From Acanthococcus lagerstroemiae (Eukaryota > Arthropoda > Insecta > Hemiptera > Eriococcidae), in assembly GCA_031841125.1 (NCBI GenBank), contig CM063112.1, positions 22,284,603 to 22,348,602 of the forward strand: a stretch of 64,000 nt of DNA, written 5' to 3'. Positions 10,182 through 20,994 of this stretch are shown here, piece by piece. Below the pieces are notes generated by a model. The model saw only the letters and a program-made list of their open reading frames with translations. It ran no database searches and was not told where the DNA came from. How positions within the stretch are numbered: position 1 is the stretch's first letter; every line of letters begins with the position of its first letter. Both the position numbers and the translations under genes were made by a program.

Positions 10182-12390
10182 ATCTAAAAAGGAATTTCAA
10201 GCACCTACAATACATATAGTAATTATTTCAGAAATAAATTACCCGACTAGGGTTAATAGCATGGGCGCAACCAAGGAAGGGCGGTTTGGGACTACAGCCC
10301 CCCAAAATTCTTCAAAATTTTTTCAAAATCAATTTTGAAGAGAAAAAAAATTTGATGCCGATGGCCTGATGCAGTTACGTTGCGTCCTAGGTTTGTACAA
10401 ATTTAAGCTCATGAAAACAGCTAAGTACCAAATCGAGCTTTTCCCGCTGTTCAAGTTTTTTTTTTTCTTTCTTCTTTTTTACTTTTTCATGGCTGCTTTA
10501 GCACATAAACGAAAAAACCTTACTTCTTGAGCCTTACTTTGGACCAGCACGAAAAAGAAAGAACAGAGCTGATCACGAGCTTTGGCACATAAACGAAAAA
10601 AGTGTTTCTTTTTGAGCGTTACTTCTGAGGCGAGAATCGAAATCAAGGCTTTTCATGGTGACAAATCAGTTCAATGATTGACATCCCATGGAAATTTATT
10701 TTTCTCCCAGCCATGGGTATACCTGAGCGAAAACCGTTACGCTTCCCCCGACACGAAGCCACTCCGTATGATTTGCTCGTCAGGGTGATAGTTCGGTTCA
10801 GTGATTGACATTTTCATGGAAATTTCTATAAACAACATGGCTGCAGACTGTAGTCGCATCGATATTAAAATCGAGACATGAAAATGCTCTCCCGTGGTTG
10901 CCGATCCGTCTGCGACATATTTTCAAGGTGCTAGTGATTTTGATCACTTTCTGTTCGCATTAGTAGTTTTCGGTCGTTTTGGTAAATTTTGGGCAGATGT
11001 AGACTGTTTTTCTTTACATAAGATTCTAGTTGTTTTCCATTATTTTTAGTCAACTTGCTCCCGATTTTTCTTTATATTATTTCAGTGCGTGCCCCCCCCC
11101 CCCTGCCAAATTATATGGTTCTGGGTGGTTGTCGCTTGTGTCATTTGATCTGGTCTCTGTTTACGGATTCGATTTCGAACTATTTCAAAATTACTTCAAC
11201 AATTTTTATCAGCGATGATCGAAAATTTTCAGTGTAGATGCGAGTAGTTTCCTTCCGTTTTCATTCTCCTCCTAATGGACCCTAACGTAGGTTTTATTTA
11301 ATTTTAAGAAATTTCAGATTCGTATGTTTTGTTACGAGCGCAATATCTTGTTCTTTTAAGAGGATAACAAAGTCAAAATATTCGACTCGCGGAGACCGTT
11401 TCTTAAAATAATTTTCGCATCAAAAATGAAAACTTGGGGAAATTTTTATAACTTTTTCAGGCAAGTGTCGCACACTGGGCGAAATCGTGATTCTAGGTGG
11501 CCAAAACCTAACTACACGGCTTTTCCAATGTTTTCTTGGTTCCAAGTCAAAATTTTACATTAATTTGTACGTAGAAACACTTCATTTCCTTCCAGTGGTC
11601 AATCCCTATCCTATATACAGGGTGTCCACTTGGTCCTCTTTACAAGCAATATACAGGGTGTCACAACTTGATTCAAAAATCGAACAAGTTTAGATGGGAC
11701 TCGTTTAAATGGATGATTGTTTTGTACAACTTCACTTACTTGTGATCAATATTACTTGATTTATCAAAAGATTGCCAAAATTTTAGCTAAGAGATAAAAT
11801 ATGTTTGATACGGTCATTTTAGACTGAATAACAACTTACATACTTTAAAACCTAAGCAAGAATATAGCATTGAACGAATCAGTAAAAACAAGCAAGAATT
11901 CGATCATAAAATACAAAAAGGACCATAATTTACTACATAATTTTCAGATCAACATCTCAGTATAGCTATACAAATTTGAAAGATTGTTTCAAAATTAAAA
12001 CTGAAGCAAAAACTACGTAGGTAATCATTACATTTTAATAATTAGAGATTACGTTTTCATCTTAACTACTTTAAGCAGGCTACCCAATACCCTTGAAAAA
12101 TATATTAGTTTCGTTTTATTTGCAAAACAAAGGGCGGAACTGGAACTGTTAGGGTTCAGTCAACTTCAAATAGAAATCTAAACAAAACCAGAACTAAAAA
12201 CTAAGTTCCGAGGAACTTTTCTTATTTACATTTAATCAAAAAGAACTCACAAATCTTCTAATCCAAGGTGAATAGAATCTAACAGGAAAGGTGAAATGAA
12301 CAAATAACGAGAACTGAGAGCCTAGTCCCCAGTTTTGCCATGTTGATAAGAGGAAACCCAAGTAGTGATATCCGTGATACCACAATACCA
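10182..12390. other. Intergenic, repeats only
   Basis: No gene recognised. It starts with GGGCGCAACCAAGG (about 10,264), the inverted form of GGTTGCGCCC at the ends of the repeats at 15,592 and 57,210, so a related element end lies here. CAGGGTGTC, another element terminus, appears twice near 11,620-11,660. A C12 run lies at 11,091-11,102. Confidence 0.4.
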
Positions 12391-12620
12391 GGGACGCACC
12401 GTAGAGTTTTTCCTTAGGGGTGGGGTAAGAATTATGAGAGCCCCAACTACCTCAACTCAATATTCCCAAGTATCGAAGCAAAAAAAAAAACAACTTTCTG
12501 ACTCGTTGGATTTTTCCAACTTTTCAACTCAATTCTCAAGTATCAAAGCCAAAAAAATACTGCTTTCGCTAAGCAGTACCAACTTTTCGGCCGAAATGTT
12601 TAAAGCCGAAACTTTTTAAA
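12391..12620 (-). mobile_element. CAGGGACGTACC-family MITE, 3'-truncated copy
   Basis: Begins CAGGGACGCACCGTAGAGTT and continues with the family interior (CCCAAGTATCGAAGC, TTGGATTTTTCCAACTT). It is lost before the opposite end, running into unrelated sequence after about 12,620. Confidence 0.6.
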
Positions 12621-12942
12621 ATACCCAACTCTCGACAAGGAATAATATTAAAATAAAAAATTTCCATAGAAATTTTTGTTAACAACACGACTGTACACTG
12701 CAGTCGCGCTGGGCGACTCGTAAGTCACCTCGCGCTTCTTATTCTGCTCTTAAATTGAAGAAACTCACGAACGACTGGACCGACTGTCATCAAAATTTCA
12801 CCGGCACAATTTCAATTACTTCTCCGTAATAATATATCAAAATTTGGAATCAATTGATTCAATAGTTTCTGAGATTTTCGTGCCACAAAATTTATCCGTG
12901 CATACTCGTATATTATACATTTCGTATATATAAGGAAACATG
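12621..12942. other. Intergenic, nothing recognised
   Basis: No supported feature. A short GC-richer patch near 12,690-12,740 shares CAACACGACTGTACACTGCA-type sequence with about 10,830 (GACTGTAGTCGCATC), suggesting an old dispersed repeat. Confidence 0.35.
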
Positions 12943-13964
12943 CAGGGACGTACCGATGGGGAGCAAGGGCAACTTACCCCCCCCCCCCTCTTTAGAATTT
13001 TCCACTATTTTTCATTCAGCAGTTGGGAAAATTTACCATTTCAGTCAGGCTAGTTGAGAAAATCCAACAAAAGTTTAAAAGATTTTTTTTTTCCTTTCTT
13101 TCTTTTGCTTTGATACTTGGGAATTGGGTTGAGAAGTTGGGAAACCCAACAAGTCAAAAGGTTTTCTTACTTTTGCTTTTGATACTTGGGAATTTAGAGT
13201 TGAGTCAGTTGGGAAAATTCAACAAGCCAAAAATTGTTGTCTTTTTTTTCTTTGCTTTGATACTTGGGAATTGGGTTGAGAAGTTGGGAAAACCCAACGA
13301 GTCAAAAGGTCAACAGGTTTTCCTTCTTTTGCTTTTGATACTCTCGGAAATTTAGAGTTGAGTTAGTTAGGGAAATTCAACAAGCCAAAAGTTGTTGTCT
13401 TTTTTTTTCCTTCTTTTTTTTTGGCTTAAATACTCGGGAATTGGGTTGAGAAGTTGGGAAACCCAACAAGTCAAAAGGTTTTCTTTCTTTTGCTTTTGAT
13501 GCTTTGGAATTTGGAGTTGAGTCAGTTTGGAAAATTCAACAAGCCAAAATTTGTTCTTTTTTTTTTGTCTTGATACTTGGGAATTGGGTTGAAAAGTTGG
13601 GAAAACCTAACAAGTCGAAAGGTTTTCCTTCTTTTGCTTTTGATACTAGGGAATTTAGAGTTGAGTCAGTTAGGAAAATTTAACAAGCCAAAAGTTTTCC
13701 TTTTTCTTTTGTCTTGATACTTGGGAATTGGGTTGAGAAGTTGAGAAAATCCAACAAGTCAAAAGGTCAAAAGGTTTTCCTTCTTTTGCTTTTGATACTT
13801 GGGAATTTAGAGTTGAGTCAGTTGGGAGAATTCAACAGGCCAAAAGTTGTTGTATTTTTTCCCCTGGCTTTGATACTGGGGAATTCTAAGTTGAGACAGT
13901 TGGGACTTTCACAATTTTTACTCCTTCCCCCCCCCCCCAGGAAAAACTCTTCGGTACGTCCCTG
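12943..13964 (+). mobile_element. CAGGGACGTACC-family element expanded by internal tandem repeats
   Basis: Both ends are intact (CAGGGACGTACCGATGG and TCTTCGGTACGTCCCTG), but the interior is 1.02 kb instead of about 300-400 bp. The expansion consists of about six tandem blocks of roughly 130-150 bp. Each pairs TTGATACTTGGGAATTGGG with GAGTTGAGTCAGTTGGGAAA and alternates CAACAAGTCAAAAGG with CAACAAGCCAAAAG. Open frames here (13,023-13,355 and 13,714-14,052) follow the repeats and are not genes. Confidence 0.75.
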
Positions 13965-14029
13965 GGGAAGCATAAAATTCAGACACTATCACAGTTGCTA
14001 CTTACACATTCTGAAATGTAAAAAAAAAC

Positions 14030-14218
14030 ATTTCCCCCACCCCCATTCTTGACAACTGTGACGTGTATAGTACCTCATTTTCCTTCAAAAAGTCGGTACA
14101 AAAAGCAAAAAAATTGTTTGACTCTTTGGATTTTCCCAACTCCGCCTGACTGAAACGGTGAATTTTCCAAACTGCTGAGGAAAAAATTCCTAGGGGAGTC
14201 CCATCACTATGTCCCTGC
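14030..14218 (-). mobile_element. Fragment of the CAGGGACGTACC family plus an adjoining repeat
   Basis: 14,100-14,218 carries the family end (TTTCCCAACTCCGCCTGAC, then TATGTCCCTG). 14,030-14,098 (CCCACCCCCAT then AACTGTGACGTGTATAGTAC) matches 5,245-5,312, another dispersed repeat. Confidence 0.5.
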
Positions 14219-14389
14219 ACAATACACTGGATACGCACATAACACCACAGCGCACATTGCACATCTCATGCGTAACCCTCTATATTAAAACCCACCTAGG
14301 TGTGTCAAAACCGGCCTTTTCTGGAATTTCAATTAAGGTGCCCCCCCCCCCCATGGTTCCTTGAATTTTCTCGTGCTCGTTACCCAAAA

Positions 14390-14770
14390 CAGGGTGTCTA
14401 CCGGGTCCAAATTTTCCAGTTCCTTGACTTTTCCTTGACCATTTCTCACTTTTTCATGACCGTTTTACACACATACAAATATAATCTTATTCGTAGAACC
14501 TTACCAAGGTGGGGAGGGGGGTTACAATAAATAGAAACACTAAAAAATACTATGAAAAAAGATATTATGTAATTATCTAAAAATATTTACGTTACTTTGA
14601 ATTTAAAAAAAATTCGTGATAATAATTTTGAGGCAATTTAAATGAAAAATTTATGACTTTTCATGACGACTATCCAAAATACATGATTTTTCCTTTACTT
14701 CCTTAACTTTCTTTGACCACTCTCCAAAATACTTGACTTTTCCTTGACTTCCTTGACCGGTAGACACCCT
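14390..14770. mobile_element. TIR element, CAGGGTGTCTACCGG family
   Basis: The left end is CAGGGTGTCTACCGG and the right end is CCGGTAGACACCCT, a near-perfect inverted pair. TTCCTTGACTTTTCCTTGAC phrases recur at both ends. A relative lies at 54,116-54,453, and partial ends are near 22,807 and 40,613. Non-coding, 381 bp. Confidence 0.7.
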
Positions 14771-15591
14771 AGCCAATCCACTCGGAACTCGCGGCAAATA
14801 ATTGAGCTATGTTCACACTAACTATGCAGCTTAGTTTGAACACAAAGACCACAGTTTGCTGCATGTAAGTGGTTTCTGACACACTAGGAGGGTCTTAACA
14901 TACATATGTTTTTGGAACGTTTTATAACTTCTCATAAAATGGGACAAGTCCTTTGTGAAAGAACACGTCTCCTGCATTTCCAAACACCCAAAAAGTGAAA
15001 ATTGATTTTTTGACACACTAGGTGGGGTTTAAGACAGAGGTCTTGCTGCATTCCACATCGTTCTGCACCATTTCCTCGTTTTCTCTAAAGGTTGCAAACG
15101 GTCGCAGCTGAATGATGGATGAATGTTCAAAGAATAACACTTATTTAATACATTTTCGGATCTAGTTGGATCAGGCTTTTTCCAGTCCCTAAAGAGAAGG
15201 TATTTGGTAGGACACAATGGACAGTAATGTTGAACTTAATATTTATTTTGAGGTTAAAAACGTGAAGTTTATTTTCCAAAGAACTCATTCAGATTGAACT
15301 ATATTTATCAAAGAATAAAACTAAAAACCTAAAAAAATTCTACATCAAATTCTGACTTTAGTGTCGTCATTTGAAACTACCCTTCATTTCATCATCTTTT
15401 AACACAGTGTACTTAAATTTTGAAATGTTCAAATATCCAGCTCTGAATTCAAATAATATTTTAGGGGAGATAAGTTGTGCTTTCTTTAGGTCATCAGATA
15501 TTGAAGAATAATCATTTGCACCATTTATGTACATTTGGCTCGCTTCCTTTTATGGAGTTTTGGCAGCCTAAAACCAGCATTTCGCCCAGTG
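14771..15591. other. Intergenic, nothing recognised
   Basis: No supported feature. Two diverged copies of a CACACTAGG phrase (14,879 and 15,012) suggest an old duplication. Confidence 0.4.
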
Positions 15592-16072
15592 TGTCGTAAT
15601 CTTTCCTAATAATGACAAAATAATTTTGTTTCCTTATTTTGAAAAGGAGTAGATTGATTTTTCGTCCTTCTTCTTTCCTCCTTACTCCACCGTCTATGGT
15701 TTTTATGCTATCGTTCGTGGTTGATGGTATAAATCGATTCAGACCTATTTTTGCGGGGTGGGGGAAAAGGATTCTCCTAGGTCTTTCAGTTCGGAACCAC
15801 TCTCGTTTTACTTCGGACTATGGGTCAATCTTCAAAACGTGAGAATATTAAAGTGATATTTTTGTCAGTTTTTTGTTTTTTCTTCCACTCCCCCCCCCCC
15901 CACTTCACCACCCAATAATATTTAGGTAATATGTAATAAAGAATATTCAACACGTTTACAAAGCAAGAGCATCAAAATTTAAGGAAGGAGACGATTTTTC
16001 TAAATTCCAGCCCCCCCCCCCCAAAAAAAAAAAAAGTTCTGGTTGCGCCCGTGTTTGGTAGCTCGTAGTTTT
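15592..16072 (+). repeat. Dispersed repeat, copy 1 of a ~480-bp family
   Basis: Closely matches 57,210-57,682 along its whole length (for example CTATGGTTTTTATGCTATCG and CACTTCGGACTATGGGTCAA-like phrases). Both copies end GCGCCCGYGTTYGGTAGC after a C-run. The open frame near 15,639-15,842 recurs in the other copy, so it reflects the repeat rather than a gene. Class unknown. Confidence 0.75.
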
Positions 16073-16476
16073 AGTACTAATAGGTATGTAATATTTCCAT
16101 CAAACGAATGAAATTACTGTGAAACTCCGAGGCGGACTTCTTCTGATAACTGTGAAGGAAAGGAGAGGCCTGCCTCGTAATGTAACGTAAAAAATGTAAA
16201 CATTATTCCTTAATAAAATATTTATATTAAAAAGAAAAAAAAAACGGATTGGCGGATTTGCATTTTAACCGCCGATTAATTTTGAACCAAGTTTTATAGT
16301 ACTGGCCCTGAAGTAAATAGTTTAGCAGAAATTTTTGCCGCGAGGTATAACCATGGGCGTTGCCGAGTATGGGAGGGGGTAGTACAGAAAGGATCGAAAT
16401 TACCCCCTCCCAAATTCAAATGTCAATTATATTTTTTATACTCCTAGTTATAAGAAATTTGTAAACGAATTACGAG
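16073..16476. other. Intergenic, nothing recognised
   Basis: No supported feature. A GGGAGGGGG tract lies at about 16,371. Confidence 0.4.
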
Positions 16477-16478
16477 TA

Positions 16479-18178
16479 GGAGAGCATGGGGAGAACTGAG
16501 ACACTTTTTGGAAAACTGTTGTAAAATGACGTAGAACCACTATGGAAAGCTCTGAATAATTGTAACCTATAGTTACGTGACTGAACTACAAACCCTAAGA
16601 AATTCAACTTCCTCGAGCCATTTCTAAAAATCCTACAGCCCTTCAAACATTTTGTCTCATATCACCCCACGAGAATTTCAAAGGGAGCATTGACACAGTG
16701 CATGGGGAACAATGAGACAACACATGAAATACAGAAAATTCAATCAAATGATCATGTTACATAGTACAACAAAGTATAAATTTATTTTATATGAACTAGT
16801 GATGTGTCGGTAGTTCATGTACTAGTTCATTTGAACTAAACATCACGTTGAACTAAACGACCAAGACCTAAACGTTTAAAGTACCTAGTTCACAGAATGA
16901 ACTGAACTACCGAAATTGACCGAAACAAACTGAATGAAGAAAGTAACGAATGAGAACGAAACCGAAATGTGAAATGAACTGCGGAGAAGACCGTATGACC
17001 GACATCGATGTTCGGTGATCATAATGATCAGATTGCCGAGATTGAAACAGGATAATGAAGGGTGCGTGCCAACTCTCGCACATACCTATATTCTTCTACC
17101 TTCATCTCCATTCACGCGTTCCAGGAGAAATGTTTACATAGCACAGTATTTAAATTCAATGTTGTATGGGTCCTCTTTCTAGGGCGCGAAACCCATTTTA
17201 AGTAACTTTAATACAGATAACTAAAATAATGATCATAAAACCTGTGAATCAATATTAAACAAACAAAACACAAAAGAAATATTAAAAGAGCAAAAGATTA
17301 CTACTGAAAAAGTTCTACCAAGCGGAAGACAGCATACAACAGGTTAAATCACCGTGCGGTGTAACTCTACTACTGCTTTGTAAATGTGTTGACAGATTAT
17401 TCAGTGCGTTTAGGTCAGTTTGAACTAAATGACCTAAATGAACTAAACATTTTACCTAAACATTCTGAAGACCGAGACCGAATGAACTAGACATGCTAGA
17501 TGACCTAAAATTCCCATCACTAATATGAACATTACAATTATTAAATTAAACTTGACATTCTGAAATTGAAGAGGGAAAAAAAGTTGGGAAAATTGTAAAT
17601 AGGGACCAATGAGACAAAAACTGGGCAACTGATAAGGCCTCTCTGCGGGATGGTTTTCAAGTTTGGTTCAAAACAATTTCCTGTAGGTGTTCAATGTATA
17701 GTAGTCAACACATTTATTCAGTTTTGGTGGGTAAGATATTCATACATCGCAAAAATGCTGCATCAACGAAAATTTCCGATATTTTATCTAAAAAATCGTC
17801 TTATTGCTCCCTAATGCGGCAAAAATGTTCAATCGCTTATAACTCGAAAACAACTTCCTGAAAAAAAAACGGTTTTGTTACAGTTTGGTTACTAAATAGA
17901 TCATATTTAAAAAAATATATGATTTACTTGGCAAATACAAATTTTCTTTCTTATGAACGTTTTTTCGTAAATGCTGAAAACTAAAAAATTGACCAAATTT
18001 CGATCACGTTATCAATATCACAGCTACTAATCGATAGAACTGAAACTTTTTCTACGATAGTGTTAGCTTACTGGATAGTGACGAATATGTGATGCAGTGT
18101 TGCCATTTATAGTTTGTAGTGTCGGCTAAATCAGCACTGTCTCATTGCTCCCTTGTCTCAGTTCTCCCCATGCTCCCC
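16479..18178. mobile_element. 1.7-kb TIR element with TA flanks
   Basis: The ends are GGAGAGCATGGGGAGAACTG on the left and CAGTTCTCCCCATGCTCCCC on the right, an inverted pair of about 25 bp with one mismatch. TA stands at both borders (16,477-16,478 and 18,179-18,180), as for Tc1/mariner-type insertion. Motifs like CAATGAGACA recur inside (about 16,718, 17,609 and, inverted, 18,141). A hAT-like element is nested at 16,797-17,522. No transposase frame survives. Confidence 0.75.
16797..17522. mobile_element. hAT-like element, perfect 8-bp TSD, nested
   Basis: Starts TAGTGATGTGTCGGTAG and ends AATTCCCATCACTA. It is flanked by a perfect 8-bp duplication ATATGAAC at 16,789-16,796 and 17,523-17,530. 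Subterminal regions are full of short repeats such as TAGTTCAT, GAACTAAAC and GACCTAAA in both orientations, like transposase-binding repeats of hAT elements. 726 bp, no transposase. It sits inside the 1.7-kb element, so it is the younger insertion. Confidence 0.85.
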
Positions 18179-18180
18179 TA

Positions 18181-19499
18181 GTACTATGTGTTACAGCAAT
18201 TAGTAGTACCGTGCCATACACTTGACTCGCAATACACATACAATATACTGCACCTGCAGAACTCCCTCCCCCAAAAAAATCCGCCGAAGCCGATGAATGC
18301 AGGTCAACACTACTAAAAAAATTACCCCCAACCCCGAAAAAAAGAAAAGAAAGAAAAATTCCCAGCGACGCCTCTGGGTATAATTTTGCACTCTATTCCC
18401 TACACTTTTATTCATAAAAATACCTACGCCTACTTGCCCCCTGTTCCATAGTCAATTACAAATTTTATTCTTCTGTAAAACAGATTCTCCAGCTTTACCT
18501 TCGTAATTTCATCACTCAACAAAACGTGTTCACTGACAAGGGATGGATGCCGGAAGACTTCCTTCCAGAAGGTGAATACATTTCCAAAGCGAGAAAACTC
18601 CTTTTCCAGGGGAAACATTTTCCGGCAAAATGAGGCATTTTTCGAAAATCTAGTAACACTACAATGGCGGTGTACATGCGATGAGACTGCGTTTTTAATG
18701 ACTTTGACACCCACTATAGGCACATCGTGTCGAAATTGGTAAATTTTATGTACTTCTTCGAAAAATGTATACTTTTATGGCGGTCGTCATTGACGAAATC
18801 GAAACCGCAGACTAAATTCAGATGTCCTCCAGTTTGTTGTTTCGTGAGATTTATATCCCTAAACTCGCGAGGCAAAAGCATCACCTTCGTCTCTCGTGTT
18901 TTTCTAATTCGATCAAGGTAACTACTTATAAACCTACCGAATTATACTTTATAGATTATCGATAAGAGAAACAATTCATCATGAACTAATTGCCTTGAGG
19001 GTTGCACATCCGAATAACCGACAATATACGATTGCGGTTTTATGTCCGAATGCAAAAGAAAAAAATTAGTAATAATAATAATAATAATAATAATTCAATA
19101 ACTTACACCGATATAATGATTGTGGGCGTGAATTATGGGTCGTGTACAGTGAAAGGTACGTGACACGATGTTCGAATTTTAATCCCAACACAAATAAATT
19201 GAAGTTTAGTAATCGCAGCAGGTATACTCTGATGTAACAAAATTTATTCGGGATTAAATTCGAATTAAGATTTAATTAGGTAACTTCGAAGTCGTGTAAG
19301 GTGGTTCTTTAACTATCAGCTGACTGCAATTTTCGTATGTAAGTTTTAGGGTTATTGATCTGTTTCTCTTGACTGAGATATTTATATTCTCGAGTGTGAG
19401 TACAGGCCTTGCTAGGCGGTTTTCAGGAGAGTAGCCCGCCCTGGCGCACATACAGCCTAATGATCCCAGAATTGAGTTAACATCTTCAAGTCTCTTCAG
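18181..19499. other. Intergenic, possible gene 5' region, unproven
   Basis: Holds an AAT microsatellite (19,069-19,093). The stretch 18,430-18,930 is less AT-rich and contains a 97-codon open frame on the minus strand (18,430-18,723) and a possible donor CAAG|GTAACT near 18,917 on the plus strand. I recognise no protein and call no gene. Confidence 0.35.
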
Positions 19500-19740
19500 T
19501 GCTTGTTTATGCTTCTTCAAGATTTCTTTAAGGCTCTTTCAATGTTTTGGATCTTTTCAAATGCTTTAAAACGTGTTCAGGACTCTTTACAGATCTTATG
19601 GACTCGGTCAACACTATCCCAAGTCTCGAGACTTTTTAAACATTTTCCAGAATTTCTGATATTTTCTGTACTTTCTTCAGAATCACTGAAATATGTTTTT
19701 GTAACTCTACGTTAGCTATTTTAAACTTTTAGATTAGTTT
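19500..19740 (-). repeat. Degenerate AGTCT-type subrepeat array
   Basis: Made of loosely spaced, diverged units related to GAGTCTTTAAAAGAGTCT read on the minus strand (visible as CTCTTTCAATG, CTCTTTACAG and CTTTAAAACG on the plus strand). The same block occurs inverted at about 25,140-25,400 and related units occur at 20,420-20,990. No coding. Confidence 0.5.
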
Positions 19741-19761
19741 CAGTATTTTTGACATAAATCT

Positions 19762-19973
19762 CTTTCTCCTAATTTGCCCTCAACCCGTGCCCTGGAATCC
19801 GCTTTTTCGAGCATTACTTCAGAGACGTCGGGGAGGCTATTAGGGCTGTCTTAGCCCTCTTCCCTTCTAGCCGAAAACCCGGCCTATAGGTCGAAATTCG
19901 GCATGTTGTTACGTGGGCTCGAACCCGGGACCTCCGGAATCACGCGCTATCCACTCGGCCAATCAGACCCCCA
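19762..19973 (-). mobile_element. tRNA-derived SINE, copy 2, with 15-bp TSD
   Basis: Minus-strand copy: the head is GATTGGCCGAGTGG with B box GGGTTCGAGCC, and the body matches the copies at 531 and 61,650. A perfect 15-bp duplication TTTTGACATAAATCT stands at 19,747-19,761 and 19,974-19,988. It has inserted next to the AGTCT-type array. Confidence 0.85.
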
Positions 19974-20151
19974 TTTTGACATAAATCTGGATGGGTTTTA
20001 AAACTCTTTCAGACCCTATTAGACTCCTTAAATCTTAGAAATATGACTGAAGCATTTCGAGATTATTCTACGAGTATGCTTCATTGGAATTTTTGAAACT
20101 CTTCATATCTAATTAGATGCTTATAGAGGCAGGTTCAATATTTGTTGAGAC

Positions 20152-20411
20152 CAGGGACGTACGGAAGAGTTTTTCCTGGGGGGGGGGGGGTAAAATTATG
20201 AAAGTCCCAACTGACTCAACTCCGAATTCCCAAGTATCAAAACAAAAGAAGAAAAAACATTTTGACTTGTTGGGTTTTCCCAACTTCTCAATTCAATTCC
20301 CAAGTATCAAAGCAAAAAAAAAAATCTAAATCGTTGGATTTTTCCAACTGCTGAGTGAAAAATTCTTACAAGGGGGTACGTTGCCCCCTACCCACCATCG
20401 GTACGTCTCTG
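20152..20411 (-). mobile_element. hAT-like MITE, CAGGGACGTACC family
   Basis: Left end CAGGGACGTACGGAAGAG, right end CATCGGTACGTCTCTG, with the family interior between. The flanking 8-mers GTTGAGAC and ATTGAAAC match at six of eight positions, consistent with an old 8-bp duplication. A G12 run lies just inside the left end. Confidence 0.7.
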
Positions 20412-20419
20412 ATTGAAAC

Positions 20420-20990
20420 TCTTCTACGTTTTTCTAAACTTGTTTGTTTTAGTGTCTAGTTGAATCTTAAAAAGTCTTAAATAGTTCTATAAGAGTCTCG
20501 GAAGAATCTGAAAGAGTTTGAAAAAGTCTCTGTAGAGCGTAAAATAATAATCTTAAATAAGTCTAAAAAAAACTGTAGAAATACTCGTAATCTGGGATAT
20601 TTCTGGACGAGTTTTGAAAAATAAAGTACGCCTGCCAGAATTTTAAAAATGTATGAGGATACGTCCTTTCCCCTACGAATTGGGAGAAAGTTTAAAATAC
20701 CCATGTTACGTCTCATCTCAACGAGTCTTAAGGGGTTTTGGAAATGCCCGGAAGAGTCCGAAAAAATCTGTGTACAGTAATTTTGAGATAGCCTCGAACA
20801 ATTTTGGACAAATCGTGAAGAGTAAAATAGACTGAAAGAATATCAAGGAAATGAGGGGGATATATTTACTTCTTCCTCTGCCTCCTCCTGAAAAAGTTGA
20901 AAATACCTATTTTACTGCTCATCTTAACGAGTCTTAAAGAGTCTTATAAAAATCTGGAAGAGTCTAGAAAAAGTCGTCAATCAATTAGCC
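20420..20990 (+). repeat. Degenerate AGTCT-type subrepeat array
   Basis: Repeated units like AGTCTTAAATAG, GAGTCTCGGAAGAATCTG and GAGTCTTAAGGGG, about 20-40 bp apart. Within it a block recurs: CCCATGTTACGTCTCATCTC near 20,700 and the similar TATTTTACTGCTCATCTTAA near 20,908. Open frames here are incidental. Confidence 0.55.
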
Positions 20991-20994
20991 TTCA

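Noticed and set aside
15639..15842. A conserved 67-codon gene, also seen at 57,261-57,479
   Set aside because: The conservation extends evenly beyond the frame over a ~480-bp dispersed repeat, and the second copy diverges after a frameshift.
10264..16050. A single 5.8-kb element with GGGCGCAACCA inverted ends
   Set aside because: The ends are complementary over about 11 bases, but no target duplication was seen, and several independent elements lie between. More likely these are two ends of separate copies.
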